From positions 1-64,000 of the forward strand of contig JAGQON010000005.1 of NCBI GenBank assembly GCA_020427395.1: a stretch of DNA of 64,000 bases, in the 5' to 3' direction. This stretch comes from Phycisphaerales bacterium. Its GTDB lineage: Bacteria > Planctomycetota > Phycisphaerae > Phycisphaerales > UBA1924. The notes under the pieces were generated by a model. That model worked only from the letters and a program-made list of their open reading frames with translations. It was not told where the DNA came from and made no database searches. Every line of letters starts with the position of its first letter. The stretch's first letter is position 1. Position numbers and translations under genes: made by a program. Shown piece by piece: positions 33,805 through 41,693 of this stretch.

Positions 33805-34968
33805 TCAGTTCACCGTCTGGATGATGTCGTCGAACTCTGAGATCAGGTCGTAAGTCGTCGGCTGCTTGTTATCGTCTTCAAGCCGATTGCCGGTGAGTGT
33901 CTTGAAGCTCGACCCGAAGTCAATGCTGAAGTGAGAGTCTGTATCCGCGTTCGCACGCCAACCGGTGTCGTTGGTCCCGAAGAAGTAGTTGTCTGCGCCC
34001 GCTGACTGGACGATCAGATTTCCTCGCGGAATCGATGGGTAGATCTCATGAAGGTCCGCATCATCAAGGGTTTGTACATCTTGGGGCAGTGCGTAGTACG
34101 ATGGGCTTGCGAGCAATGACGCGAGTGTTTTCACGCGATCCTCATCATCGACCGTGGTAGTGCCATCGGACTGGAAGCCGCTGAGCGCGCTGAACGCGTT
34201 CTGATTGCTGCCGCTAAGCCCGATGCTCGTCGCGTTGCGGCTGTAGAAGCAGTTGTTGCTCGCGAGGTAGAACCACGCCGGGCCCGCGTAATCGCCCGCG
34301 CCGTCCGAGGTCATACTCACGAACTGCCCGAAGGGATCGGGGTCCGAGCCGTTGGGATCGATCGAGCCGCGTGCGGTGGTGTCCTTGCTCCACACCAGCA
34401 GCGGGTTGCCGAACGCGTCCACCACATCGGGCATCAGGTTCTGCCCGTTGGTGTCCACGGTGTCCTGCTGATTCTGATTGATGTCGAGCACCTTGAGGAA
34501 CTGGGTATCGGGCGCGAAGTACGCACCGTTGGCACCGACGAGCTTGGTGTTCACGATGGCGGCATCGACGGTGCTGTTGCTGAACGGCGCGATCGAGATA
34601 ATCCCGGCCGACTCGTTGATCTCGCTGCTGTAGTTCTCGTAACGCCCCACCAGCACATCAGGCCCGCTGAGCTCGATGAGGACATTCTCCATCGCCGACA
34701 TGCCCTGATCCATGTTGGACTCAAGACCCATCTCGTACTCGGAGAAGTAGCCGGGCATCCGCGAGCCGTTGTCGTTGCTGAACGAGCTGACGGCGTTGGT
34801 GAACGCGTTCATCATGTTCTGGGTGGCGCTCCTCTTCCCCGCGCGGCGTGCCCCCGCCAGGGCAGGCAGCAGCAGCGCCATGAGCACCGCGATGATCGCG
34901 ATCACCACAAGCAACTCGATAAGGGTGAACGCACGCCTGGTCAGTTTCGGTGCGGGCTGATTGAACAT
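33805..34968 (-). CDS. Type IV prepilin-like (type II secretion pseudopilin-like) protein
   Basis: The 387-residue product starts with a short basic leader and the prepilin motif 'RRAFTLIELLVVIAIIAVLM'. The residue before the cleavage site is Ala (RA-FTLIE), not the usual Gly, and Glu at +5 is kept. The long exported part is rich in Asn, Asp and Ser and ends 'YDLISEFDDIIQTVN'. Planctomycetes have many proteins with this N-terminus and varied bodies. There is no pilus assembly gene nearby. The ATG at 34968 has GGAG 11 nt upstream. A terminator follows. Confidence 0.85.
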   Translation of the reverse strand: MFNQPAPKLTRRAFTLIELLVVIAIIAVLMALLLPALAGARRAGKRSATQNMMNAFTNAVSSFSNDNGSRMPGYFSEYEMGLESNMDQGMSAMENVLIELSGPDVLVGRYENYSSEINESAGIISIAPFSNSTVDAAIVNTKLVGANGAYFAPDTQFLKVLDINQNQQDTVDTNGQNLMPDVVDAFGNPLLVWSKDTTARGSIDPNGSDPDPFGQFVSMTSDGAGDYAGPAWFYLASNNCFYSRNATSIGLSGSNQNAFSALSGFQSDGTTTVDDEDRVKTLASLLASPSYYALPQDVQTLDDADLHEIYPSIPRGNLIVQSAGADNYFFGTNDTGWRANADTDSHFSIDFGSSFKTLTGNRLEDDNKQPTTYDLISEFDDIIQTVN

Positions 34969-35107
34969 GAAGAAAACTCCGTCTGGGCCCCTCGTACGGG
35001 GCAGATAAGCACCCGGCGTATCCCCACACCGGCCGCGCTCCGTGTCATCGACCCGCAACTATACGGCCCAAACCGGCTTACGGATGCCCGAACAAAGCCC
35101 GGAGTCG

Positions 35108-35113
35108 TATACT
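35108..35113 (+). promoter_or_regulatory. -10 box (TATACT) of a probable leaderless transcript with GTG start
   Basis: TATACT (5 of 6 consensus bases) ends 7 nt before the GTG at 35121. A GGAG further upstream is too far away to act as a ribosome site. Confidence 0.5.
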
Positions 35114-35120
35114 GGCACTC

Positions 35121-35897
35121 GTGAACGCGAGCAAACACGCACATCTTCATCCCATCCGGGCCCTGTGCATCTGGGTCGTGTTGATCTGGCTGCTCATCAC
35201 AGGCATGCTGATGATCCGGGCGCAGCGGTCTGGATGGCGGACGACGGGCGGGAGCGCACAGACTTTCGAGCTCACCCAAGTCATCACGATTCCGAAGAAT
35301 AGTGCCCTTGAGACCACACCGAGAACAATCACCGTTCGATTCGTATTCACCTATTTTACGTCTCGATATCAGCACCCCATACTTGCCGACAAAGGCCCCG
35401 AGGCGATCTGGATCGATTTCGCCGGCCTGGATCGGATTACCTACGATCGATTTCAAGGCTCGCAGGAGGTGACTGAACGAATCAGTATCTCCGAACTGCC
35501 CATGATGTTGCGATCACATCTCGCGGCCGCTCAACCACGCTGGTACACCACGCTTGAGACACTTGGGCCCAACCAGATGCTTCTGGGAACGAACTACCCA
35601 CTCCCCACCGGGCGGTACGGGTTCAACCCGAGCAAACGCAGAGAACTCCTCTGGAGCCCGCGGCTGCTGAGTAAGGTCCTGCTGCACTTGACGATCCGGG
35701 GACTACTGCTCGCGCTGATCCCCGCGATCCTTTTTTACATCCTCTTCTATCGAGTTTTCTATTGCACACTCGTAGTCGATCGGCGCATCAAGCACAATCT
35801 CTGCCCTGTCTGCGCCTACCCGATGCAGGGTGTGCAGTGCCCCGAATGTGGCAATAGGTTCAGGGCCGGGTGGTTTATCTCAAACCGAGGCGGCTGA
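35121..35897 (+). CDS. Membrane protein with C-terminal zinc ribbon
   Basis: The 258-residue product has an N-terminal helix ('ALCIWVVLIWLLITGMLMI'), an external domain of about 150 residues, two close helices ('LLLALIPAILFYILFY' and neighbours) and a C-terminal ribbon 'LCPVCAYPMQ' and 'QCPECGNRFRAG'. It has the same plan as the proteins at 12895 and 13329. The GTG start at 35121 is supported by the -10 box at 35108. Its TGA stop overlaps by sequence (TGATCA) with the convergent gene at 35898. Confidence 0.65.
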   Translation: MNASKHAHLHPIRALCIWVVLIWLLITGMLMIRAQRSGWRTTGGSAQTFELTQVITIPKNSALETTPRTITVRFVFTYFTSRYQHPILADKGPEAIWIDFAGLDRITYDRFQGSQEVTERISISELPMMLRSHLAAAQPRWYTTLETLGPNQMLLGTNYPLPTGRYGFNPSKRRELLWSPRLLSKVLLHLTIRGLLLALIPAILFYILFYRVFYCTLVVDRRIKHNLCPVCAYPMQGVQCPECGNRFRAGWFISNRGG

Positions 35898-36191
35898 TCA
35901 CATGACCCAAAGCAGCAGCACCGCGATCAGCCCCACCACGCCCAGAATCACCCACAGCGACACGGTTTTCTCGACCTCGCCCAGGTACCAGCCGCACTCG
36001 GGGCACATCTCGGACTGGTCGTAGATGGTCGATTTGCAGTTGGGGCAAACATCGAGCTCGGAGCCGAACTGGTGCAGGTCCTCGGCGCTGGGGCCCTCGG
36101 GATCGAGGCCCTCGCTCAGGTCCCAGTCACGCTCGTTTTCCCCCCGCTCATCGGGGGAATCGCCGTCGTATTCGTGTCGCACGCGTCGCAT
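35898..36191 (-). CDS. Small zinc-ribbon tail-anchored membrane protein
   Basis: The 97-residue protein has an acidic N-terminal half, a ribbon 'VCPNCKSTIYDQSEMCPECG' and one C-terminal transmembrane helix ('VSLWVILGVVGLIAVLLLWV') that ends only one residue from the terminus, so it is tail-anchored with the ribbon in the cytoplasm. TAGGAT lies 7 nt upstream of the ATG at 36191. It is convergent with the gene at 35121, with no spacer. Function unknown. Confidence 0.7.
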   Translation of the reverse strand: MRRVRHEYDGDSPDERGENERDWDLSEGLDPEGPSAEDLHQFGSELDVCPNCKSTIYDQSEMCPECGWYLGEVEKTVSLWVILGVVGLIAVLLLWVM

Positions 36192-36198
36192 GGGATCA

Positions 36199-36204
36199 AT
36201 CCTA
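36199..36204 (-). promoter_or_regulatory. -10 box (TAGGAT) of a probable leaderless transcript
   Basis: TAGGAT ends 7 nt before the ATG at 36191 and no ribosome site is present. Confidence 0.45.
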
Positions 36205-36255
36205 TACCCGCCGGCTTCGCTTCAGTCGGGCCCCATAAGACCCGATGAGACCGGT

Positions 36256-37041
36256 ATGTACGCCCCCGGGATCTCCAACATGTTCAGTTTCGGGCTGCGC
36301 CAGCTGGCACAGAACCAGGAGCAGTTGCAGACCTCGCTCGAGCGTCTGGCGACGGGCAAGCGTGTCAACCGCGCGGCCGACGACCCCAGCGCGATCATCC
36401 CCATCGAGGACCACAAGGCCGAGATCTACTCGCTCAACAAGGAACTCGATGCGCTCGGGCAGCAGACCGGCTTCCTCGGCGCCAAGGAGGGCGGGTTGAG
36501 CGTCGTTAGCGATCTGATGATCGAGCTCGAATCGCTCGCGGTGCAGGCCGCCAACAGCGCGGGCAACAGCGACGAGGAGCTGCGTGCCTACCAGCGGCAG
36601 GCCGACTCGATCCTGGCCGGCATCGACAACATCGCCCGCACCACCACCTTCAAGGGCGAGTCCGTGCTTAAGGAATACACGACCAACGCCCTCGACGAGG
36701 ACCTGCGGAGCTTCGCGAGCCTGCTGGCCGACAATCCGAGCAAGGCCCAGGAAGTCGCCAAGGACGCGGCCAAGAAGGTCAGCACCACACGCGGCGCCAT
36801 CGGCAACCAGCTCAAGTCCATCGACACACGACAGAATGTGATCGCGACCAACCTTGAGGGCCTCAACGCGTCCCTCTCGTCGATTCAGGACACCGACTAC
36901 GCCGCCGAGACCGCCAAGCTTGTCCGCTCGCAGATCCTCGAATCGGCGACCATCGCCGCGATCGATATCAGCCGCCAGAGCGCCAATCAGGTGCTCGACC
37001 TGATCAAGCAATCGACGCAGTTCGTGCCGGCCAAGAGCTGA
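36256..37041 (+). CDS. Flagellin-like protein, short form
   Basis: The 261-residue protein has only the conserved flagellin ends. The N-terminal D0/D1 helices are 'LRQLAQNQEQLQTSLERLAT' and 'GKRVNRAADDPSAIIPIEDH', the D1 middle is 'QQTGFLGAKEGGLSVVSDLM', and the C-terminal D0/D1 part includes 'TDYAAETAKLVRSQILESAT'. The variable D2/D3 region is missing, giving a filament subunit with a plain surface. A flagellar hook-associated protein is possible but the length fits flagellin. The start is the ATG at 36256; a later one at 36280 (MFSFGL) would drop the normal first helix turn. No ribosome site or sigma-28 promoter is evident. No other flagellar gene is in the window. Confidence 0.85.
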   Translation: MYAPGISNMFSFGLRQLAQNQEQLQTSLERLATGKRVNRAADDPSAIIPIEDHKAEIYSLNKELDALGQQTGFLGAKEGGLSVVSDLMIELESLAVQAANSAGNSDEELRAYQRQADSILAGIDNIARTTTFKGESVLKEYTTNALDEDLRSFASLLADNPSKAQEVAKDAAKKVSTTRGAIGNQLKSIDTRQNVIATNLEGLNASLSSIQDTDYAAETAKLVRSQILESATIAAIDISRQSANQVLDLIKQSTQFVPAKS

Positions 37042-37096
37042 TCGAGGCACACTCAGCCACAATCTTCATCGACTGTCCTTCTCTCACCCCGCGGAG

Positions 37097-37211
37097 GGGT
37101 GCCCGTACTCGCCGTCTTCGGCGCAGTGCGGCGAATACATGCTTTGTCAGAACCCGAGTGAAACCGTCGTTTCGACCGCACTGCGCGGCTGCGCCGCGAG
37201 TACGGGCACCC
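37097..37211. repeat. Palindromic intergenic element, family 2, copy E
   Basis: The 115-bp element starts GGGTGCCCGTACTCGCCGTC and ends with the matching inverted end GCGAGTACGGGCACCC. Each arm also carries a small internal hairpin (CGCCGTCTTCGGCG and GCGCGGCTGCGCCGCG). The central 45 bp differ from copy F at 61173, while both arms are the same. It lies 56 bp after the flagellin gene. Confidence 0.9.
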
Positions 37212-37252
37212 AGCCGCTGCCGTGAGGGCACCGTGTGAGAAAATCAGCGCAT

Positions 37253-37400
37253 AAAAAAGGCGGTATCCCCCACGAGAAGACACCGCCCGTTGTGTCTTGT
37301 TGCTCGAGCGGCCCAGGAGGAGTAGCCTCGCAACAAGACACAGAGACCGCCGCTCCCCTTCGCCGAGCGTGACCTGTGTGCAGAGCGGTCACGCTCGAAC
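37253..37400 (-). ncRNA. Candidate small structured RNA with terminator
   Basis: Read on the minus strand, this gene-free stretch has a 10-bp hairpin (GAGCGTGACC / GGTCACGCTC, 37365-37396), a perfect 13-bp hairpin (TGTGTCTTGTTGC / GCAACAAGACACA, 37291-37342), then GGCGGT / ACCGCC (37259-37287) followed by six T, like a Rho-independent terminator. The GGCGGT arm can also pair with ACCGCC at 37346-37351, an alternative fold. No promoter is clear and I do not recognise the family. The rest of 37042-37602 holds element E and, from 37401, nothing that I can identify. Confidence 0.4.
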
Positions 37401-37602
37401 CCCCTCAGAGACCCCATCAGTTGCGATCGGCCCGTGTGTGCGTCAGGTCGATCGCGGTTGAGGTGGGTTGCGGCAAATCGATTGTCATCATCCAGCCACG
37501 ACGCCGGCGATGGACCAGCATCCCCGAAATCGATGTGAGTGTCAAAGGGGTTTTGAATGATTCTGCACCAAAAAGTGGCTATTGATGCAACCTACGCGAT
37601 AT

Positions 37603-38004
37603 TTACCGGGCAGCGACCAGCTGGAACTGCACCCCGCGTATCGGGAGTTTTGCCAGTGCGGACAGCTCCCCGAGCCCCCCACTTCGCAGCCACTGCTGGG
37701 CTATGTAGCGCGTCGGAGCATCGGGCACATGCACGATCACCTTGCCCGCGCGGATGCCCGCCAGCGTGCAGCGATGCACCAGTTCATCCGGGGCCGCGGC
37801 CTCCCACGCGCGCTGCAGCGATGCCTCGGCGCGCGACACTTTCCGAAGCGCCTTCATCTGCATCTGCATGTCGCCGCCCAGATCCCGCGCTCGCTCGGGG
37901 CGCACACGCATGGAGCGCAGTCGATCGAGCGGATCGGCGCGATGCCCCGTTTGCAACGGGGTTTCCGGCGAAGTGTGTGAAGATCTGGGGTTGGGTTCGC
38001 CCAT
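37603..38004 (-). CDS. DciA-like (DUF721) protein
   Basis: The 133-residue protein has the DUF721 pattern in its C-terminal half: 'RAWEAAAPDELVHRCTLAGI', 'GKVIVHVPDAPTRYIAQQWL'. In bacteria without DnaC or DnaI, DciA helps load the replicative helicase DnaB, so that is the likely role, but other DUF721 proteins exist. The N-terminal half is basic with an 'MQMQMKALRKVSRAEASLQR' helix. The start at 38004 has TAGACT 5 nt upstream. It is divergent from the ABC ATPase gene with only 49 bp between the starts. Confidence 0.65.
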   Translation of the reverse strand: MGEPNPRSSHTSPETPLQTGHRADPLDRLRSMRVRPERARDLGGDMQMQMKALRKVSRAEASLQRAWEAAAPDELVHRCTLAGIRAGKVIVHVPDAPTRYIAQQWLRSGGLGELSALAKLPIRGVQFQLVAAR

Positions 38005-38009
38005 GCCCG

Positions 38010-38015
38010 AGTCTA
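38010..38015 (-). promoter_or_regulatory. -10 box (TAGACT) of a probable leaderless transcript
   Basis: TAGACT ends 5 nt before the dciA-like ATG at 38004. A matching box for the divergent gene lies 25 bp away. Confidence 0.5.
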
Positions 38016-38039
38016 TCACGACGCGCGCCGGGTCGTTGC

Positions 38040-38045
38040 TATCAT
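38040..38045 (+). promoter_or_regulatory. -10 box (TATCAT) of a probable leaderless transcript
   Basis: TATCAT ends 8 nt before the ATG at 38054. The 49 bp between the two divergent starts leaves no room for a normal 5' leader on both sides. Confidence 0.5.
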
Positions 38046-38053
38046 TGCCGACA

Positions 38054-39151
38054 ATGGGCACACGAATCACCATCAACAACCTCGTCAAGGTCTTCGGATC
38101 GGGCGCCAACGCCGCGACCGCGTGCGACCACCTTTCGTTGACGATCGAGCCGGGCGAGCTGTTCTTCCTGCTCGGGCCCTCGGGCTGCGGCAAGACCACC
38201 CTGCTCCGCATGATCGCCGGGTTCATCGACCCCACCAGCGGGCGGATCGACTTCGATGGCAAGGATGTGACCCACGACGCGCCCAACAAGCGCAACACGG
38301 GCATGGTCTTCCAGTCCTACGCGCTGTGGCCTCACATGAGCGTGGCCCAGAATGTGGCCTTCGGGCTCAATGTTCGCAAGGTGCCCAACCCCGAGAAGGA
38401 CCAGCGGGTGCTCGATGCGCTCGCGGCCGTGCAGATGGAGCAGTACGCGGCCCGCAAGCCCAACCAGCTCTCGGGTGGGCAACAGCAGCGTGTCGCCCTG
38501 GCACGCGCGCTGGTGATCAAGCCGGCGGTGCTGCTGCTCGATGAGCCGCTCTCGAACCTCGATGCCAAGCTGCGCAACGACCTTCGCCTGCAGATCCGTC
38601 GGATCTGCAAGGACTCGGGCATCACGACGGTGTATGTCACGCACGATCAGAAGGAAGCCCTGTCGATGGCCGACCGGGTGGCCCTGCTCAAGAACGGGCA
38701 CATCGAGCAGATCGGTACGCCCCGCGAGCTGTACCGCTCACCCAAGAACCGATTCGTGGCCGAGTTCCTCGGCGAGACGAACCTGATCGAGGCCAAAGCA
38801 ACGGAGATCGGGACCGATCGGGTCCAGTTCGAGATCGAAGCCGGGCGTTTCGACGCCGAGCCCGAATCGAATCAGGATATCCTGACAAATTCCGAACACA
38901 CATTGCTCTCAGTCCGCCCTGAGGCCATCCAGCTCTGCAAGCCCGGCGCGGAGGGCTCATTGCCCGGCTCGCTGCTCGAGACGACCTATCTGGGCGAGAC
39001 GGCCCAGCATCTGGTCGAGGTGAAGGGTTGCCCGCCGATCAAGGTGGCGGAGATGAACCCCTATAGCGCGGGCAGTGCCGTGCACCCGGAGCCGGGCGAC
39101 GCGGTGGGGGTCCGGTTCATGCCGACCGATGTGGTGCCCGTGCATCGCTGA
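38054..39151 (+). CDS. ABC transporter ATP-binding protein (polyamine/iron/sugar type)
   Basis: The 365-residue ATPase drives an importer of the PotA/FbpC/MalK class. It has Walker A 'GPSGCGKTTLLRMIAG', Q-loop 'VFQSYALWPHMSV', the signature 'LSGGQQQRVALARAL', Walker B 'VLLLDEPLSNLDAKLR' and H-loop 'VYVTHDQKEAL'. A C-terminal TOBE-like domain (about residues 245-365) reads 'LSVRPEAIQLC'. No binding protein or permease gene lies beside it, so its partners are elsewhere. The substrate cannot be told from the ATPase alone. It ends 2 bp before the stop of the convergent histidine kinase gene. Confidence 0.9.
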   Translation: MGTRITINNLVKVFGSGANAATACDHLSLTIEPGELFFLLGPSGCGKTTLLRMIAGFIDPTSGRIDFDGKDVTHDAPNKRNTGMVFQSYALWPHMSVAQNVAFGLNVRKVPNPEKDQRVLDALAAVQMEQYAARKPNQLSGGQQQRVALARALVIKPAVLLLDEPLSNLDAKLRNDLRLQIRRICKDSGITTVYVTHDQKEALSMADRVALLKNGHIEQIGTPRELYRSPKNRFVAEFLGETNLIEAKATEIGTDRVQFEIEAGRFDAEPESNQDILTNSEHTLLSVRPEAIQLCKPGAEGSLPGSLLETTYLGETAQHLVEVKGCPPIKVAEMNPYSAGSAVHPEPGDAVGVRFMPTDVVPVHR

Positions 39152-39152
39152 T

Positions 39153-39974
39153 TCAGGCGGCTGATTTTCGTTCAACCGAATCGAGGCGGACCGCCGGCAC
39201 ACGGAGGATCATCCTCGTACCCTGCCCCGGCGCGGAGACGCATTGCAGCGTCCCCCCCACGGCTCCCAGTAGCTTGCGGCAGACCCGCATGCCCAGCCCG
39301 TGACGCGCGAAACGCACGCTCTGGGTGTGCTCAGGGGTATCGACGGGCTCACCGGCGTTGAGTTGGGCGACCTGTCTCGGGGTCATGCCGATACCGGTAT
39401 CGGTGATCTCGATCTGCATCCGGGATTGATCGTCGGGGGTGTTCCATGTGGAACACTGGGCCGACACACGGATGATGTGCGACTGATTGTCTGGCGCGGG
39501 GTGCTCATCGATGGCACGGATGGCGTTGATGACAAGGTTCTGGAGGACCTGCTCGAGCACGATGGGGAGCACGTCGGGCGCGTAGCCTTGGGTTTGATCG
39601 TCGAGCTCGAACTCAAACTGCTTGAGATCGCTGTGGCGGAGCCCGGCGCAGGCCCGGTCATGGATCTGGCTCAGCCCGATTCGGATCTCGTCGTTTCGCT
39701 GGTTTGTGGGAGCAGCGGGGGCCATGAACAGCTGGGCCAGTAGCTCGGCCCGGGCGCAGCAGTCCTCCACCGATGCCAGGGCTAGCTCGGTGAGCTCGGC
39801 ATCCTCGGGACGCATCCGAGCCAGCTGGGCCCGCCCGGCGAGCTGCGTCAGCAGGTTGTTGATCTCATGGACGAACAGCGAAGCCATCGCACCCAGCTCG
39901 GCCAGGTGCGAAGCCTGTCCGGGGTGCCGATCAGCGTGCCCGCCGCCGTGTTGTGGATTCGACCCATGAGCCAT
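39153..39974 (-). CDS. Soluble sensor-type histidine kinase
   Basis: The 273-residue kinase has only a dimerisation/phosphoacceptor region and an ATPase domain. The H-box is 'LFVHEINNLLTQ' (His36), the N-box 'LQNLVINAIRAIDE', G1 'EITDTGIGMTPRQVAQL' and G2 'ARHGLGMRVCRKLLGAVGGT'. There is no membrane segment or sensory domain, so the signal must come through a partner. No response regulator gene is adjacent. It contains one of the two parS-like sites (39440). The ATG at 39974 was taken because the downstream reading keeps the H-box intact. Confidence 0.85.
   Translation of the reverse strand: MAHGSNPQHGGGHADRHPGQASHLAELGAMASLFVHEINNLLTQLAGRAQLARMRPEDAELTELALASVEDCCARAELLAQLFMAPAAPTNQRNDEIRIGLSQIHDRACAGLRHSDLKQFEFELDDQTQGYAPDVLPIVLEQVLQNLVINAIRAIDEHPAPDNQSHIIRVSAQCSTWNTPDDQSRMQIEITDTGIGMTPRQVAQLNAGEPVDTPEHTQSVRFARHGLGMRVCRKLLGAVGGTLQCVSAPGQGTRMILRVPAVRLDSVERKSAA
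39440..39455. promoter_or_regulatory. parS-like site 1
   Basis: TGTTCCATGTGGAACA is a 7-2-7 palindrome that differs from the known Pseudomonas-type parS TGTTCCACGTGGAACA only at the centre (TG for CG). It lies inside the histidine kinase gene, 1.2 kb before parB. Confidence 0.75.
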
Positions 39975-40074
39975 TCGAATCGCCTATCGGACGATTCGTG
40001 GGCTCAGTTCAGGGGGATATCCAAAGCCGCTGCAAGAGCCCGTAGTGTGCCTGAGTATGGAGGCGGTGGGGGCT

Positions 40075-40548
40075 TCAGGCGTGATTCGAGCGGTGGAATC
40101 GGCTGGCCATGGGGCCGCTGTCCTGATCCACCCCGCCGCCACTCATCAGCCAGGCCTTGATGGACTCGGGGTAGAGAACGCACTCGGGGAGCTGTGCCAG
40201 CTCGACCCAGTCAAAGGCGATGTGCTCTTCGATGCTGGGGACCTGCTCTGGCGGGGTGCTGGCACCACCAAGTTGTTCCATGTGGAACACGAGGTTGATC
40301 TCGTGGTGTTCCTTTTTGCCGTCGTGGAAGCACTCCTCGCCCGTGAGCAGCAGGGGCCCCACTACAACGCCAAGCCCGCATTCCTCCTGCATCTCGCGAT
40401 CGAGCGCGACGCGGGCGGGCTCGGCGAACTCGACATGCCCGCCGGGCAGGTAGTAGTAGCCGTGCTTCACATTGCGGCAGAGCAGCACCCGCCCGTGGTG
40501 TGTCAACAAACCGCGGGCGATGATCTCGATCGATGGGGATTTGGGCAT
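40075..40548 (-). CDS. Nudix hydrolase
   Basis: The 157-residue pyrophosphohydrolase cleaves nucleoside diphosphates linked to another group. The Nudix box is complete: 'GGHVEFAEPARVALDREMQE' followed by 'ECGLGV', with the metal-binding REMQEE residues. The N-terminal strand is 'IIARGLLTHHGRVLLCRN' and there is a 'YYYLPGG' lead-in. Specificity cannot be told; ADP-sugar or dNTP targets are both possible. The ATG at 40548 has TATCAT 6 nt upstream. It contains the second parS-like site (40274) and is divergent from parB, 73 bp away. Confidence 0.85.
   Translation of the reverse strand: MPKSPSIEIIARGLLTHHGRVLLCRNVKHGYYYLPGGHVEFAEPARVALDREMQEECGLGVVVGPLLLTGEECFHDGKKEHHEINLVFHMEQLGGASTPPEQVPSIEEHIAFDWVELAQLPECVLYPESIKAWLMSGGGVDQDSGPMASRFHRSNHA
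40274..40289. promoter_or_regulatory. parS-like site 2
   Basis: TGTTCCATGTGGAACA, identical in all 16 bases to the site at 39440, lies inside the Nudix gene 0.33 kb before parB. An exact repeat within two unrelated genes argues for selection on the DNA site. Confidence 0.78.
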
Positions 40549-40554
40549 GAGATC

Positions 40555-40560
40555 ATGATA
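40555..40560 (-). promoter_or_regulatory. -10 box (TATCAT) of a probable leaderless transcript
   Basis: TATCAT ends 6 nt before the ATG of the Nudix gene at 40548. Confidence 0.45.
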
Positions 40561-40621
40561 TGCTTTTGATGACGCGTCGGCTTGCGGCGCCGAGCACGGG
40601 CCATGTGCATGGAGGTTCATC

Positions 40622-41632
40622 ATGGGTACCGATACCGAGAAATCCAAGAAGAAAACCAAGCGGGCACGCCTGGGACGCGGACTCAGCGCCTTGGTTGACA
40701 GCGGCCCAGTGACCAGCATTGATCTGGACACCGATCGTCCAGACACCGATCAATTACCGAAAATCACACCCACTGTTGGCGCGATTACGCCTGACGCGGG
40801 GCATGAGCGGGTGCTGGAGATCCCGCTGGGCGAGATCGCACCCAACCCGCACCAGCCTCGGCGGGACTTTGATGATGAGGCCTTGGAGTCGTTGGCGCAG
40901 TCGATCCGGACCCATGGCGTCATGCAGCCGATCGTGGTGCGCAGGGTGAACAGTGGTGGGGGGTATGAGCTCATCGCGGGCGAGCGTCGCCTTCGGGCGG
41001 CCAAGCTGGCGGGGCTCACGAAGATCCGCTGCGTGCTCGACGAGGCCGACGATGCGCGATCAGCCGAGTTGGCCCTGATCGAGAACATCCAGCGTGCGGA
41101 CCTGAACCCGATCGAACGAGCGCTGGGACTTCGCGAACTGCTCGATCGGTTCGGATCAACGCAGCAGCAGCTTGCGGATCGCATGGGCATGAGCCGATCG
41201 GGGCTTGCCAACTCACTGCGATTGCTCGACTTGAACGATGAGATCCGAGCCATGATTTCGGGTGGACGCCTGAGCATGGGGCATGCAAAGGTCCTTTTGT
41301 CTTGTGACAACGAAGAGGCACGAACTGAACTGGCGACGCGATGTGCCCAAGAACACTGGAGTGTTCGGGAACTTGAAACCCGCTGCGCAATACTCGATAC
41401 GAAACCTAAAACCGAGCGTACCGATTCACCACGCCCAGAAAGCACGACGCCGGACCGCGTCAGCTCGGTGCTCCGTGACCTTGAAAAACAACTCAGTGAG
41501 CAGCTGGGAACGCGGGTGACGCTGAGAACCAATCTCAAGGGCAACAAGGGGCGTATTCAGATCGAGTTCTTTGATCTGGACCAGTTCGATGGGCTGCTGG
41601 CTCGGATGGGAATCTCAAGTGATCTCGGATGA
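40622..41632 (+). CDS. parB: Chromosome partitioning protein ParB
   Basis: The 336-residue CTP-dependent clamp binds parS and spreads to organise the origin for segregation. The N-terminal Lys/Arg-rich tail with 'RARLGRGLSALVDS' is the usual ParA-contact region. The CTPase domain has 'IAPNPHQPRRDFDDEALESL' and 'YELIAGERRLRAAKLAG' (GERRLRA), then 'ALIENIQRADLNPIERA' (ENxxRxxLxPxE). An HTH follows ('QQQLADRMGMSRSGLANSLR') and a C-terminal dimer domain. The ribosome site GGAGG lies 9 nt before the ATG. parA does not adjoin it, which is unusual. Two parS-like sites lie just upstream. Confidence 0.95.
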   Translation: MGTDTEKSKKKTKRARLGRGLSALVDSGPVTSIDLDTDRPDTDQLPKITPTVGAITPDAGHERVLEIPLGEIAPNPHQPRRDFDDEALESLAQSIRTHGVMQPIVVRRVNSGGGYELIAGERRLRAAKLAGLTKIRCVLDEADDARSAELALIENIQRADLNPIERALGLRELLDRFGSTQQQLADRMGMSRSGLANSLRLLDLNDEIRAMISGGRLSMGHAKVLLSCDNEEARTELATRCAQEHWSVRELETRCAILDTKPKTERTDSPRPESTTPDRVSSVLRDLEKQLSEQLGTRVTLRTNLKGNKGRIQIEFFDLDQFDGLLARMGISSDLG

Positions 41633-41693
41633 GTCGTCTAAGTCTTTGCTGGCCAATATTCACCGAGACCGACATTCTACCAAACGCACCCTG

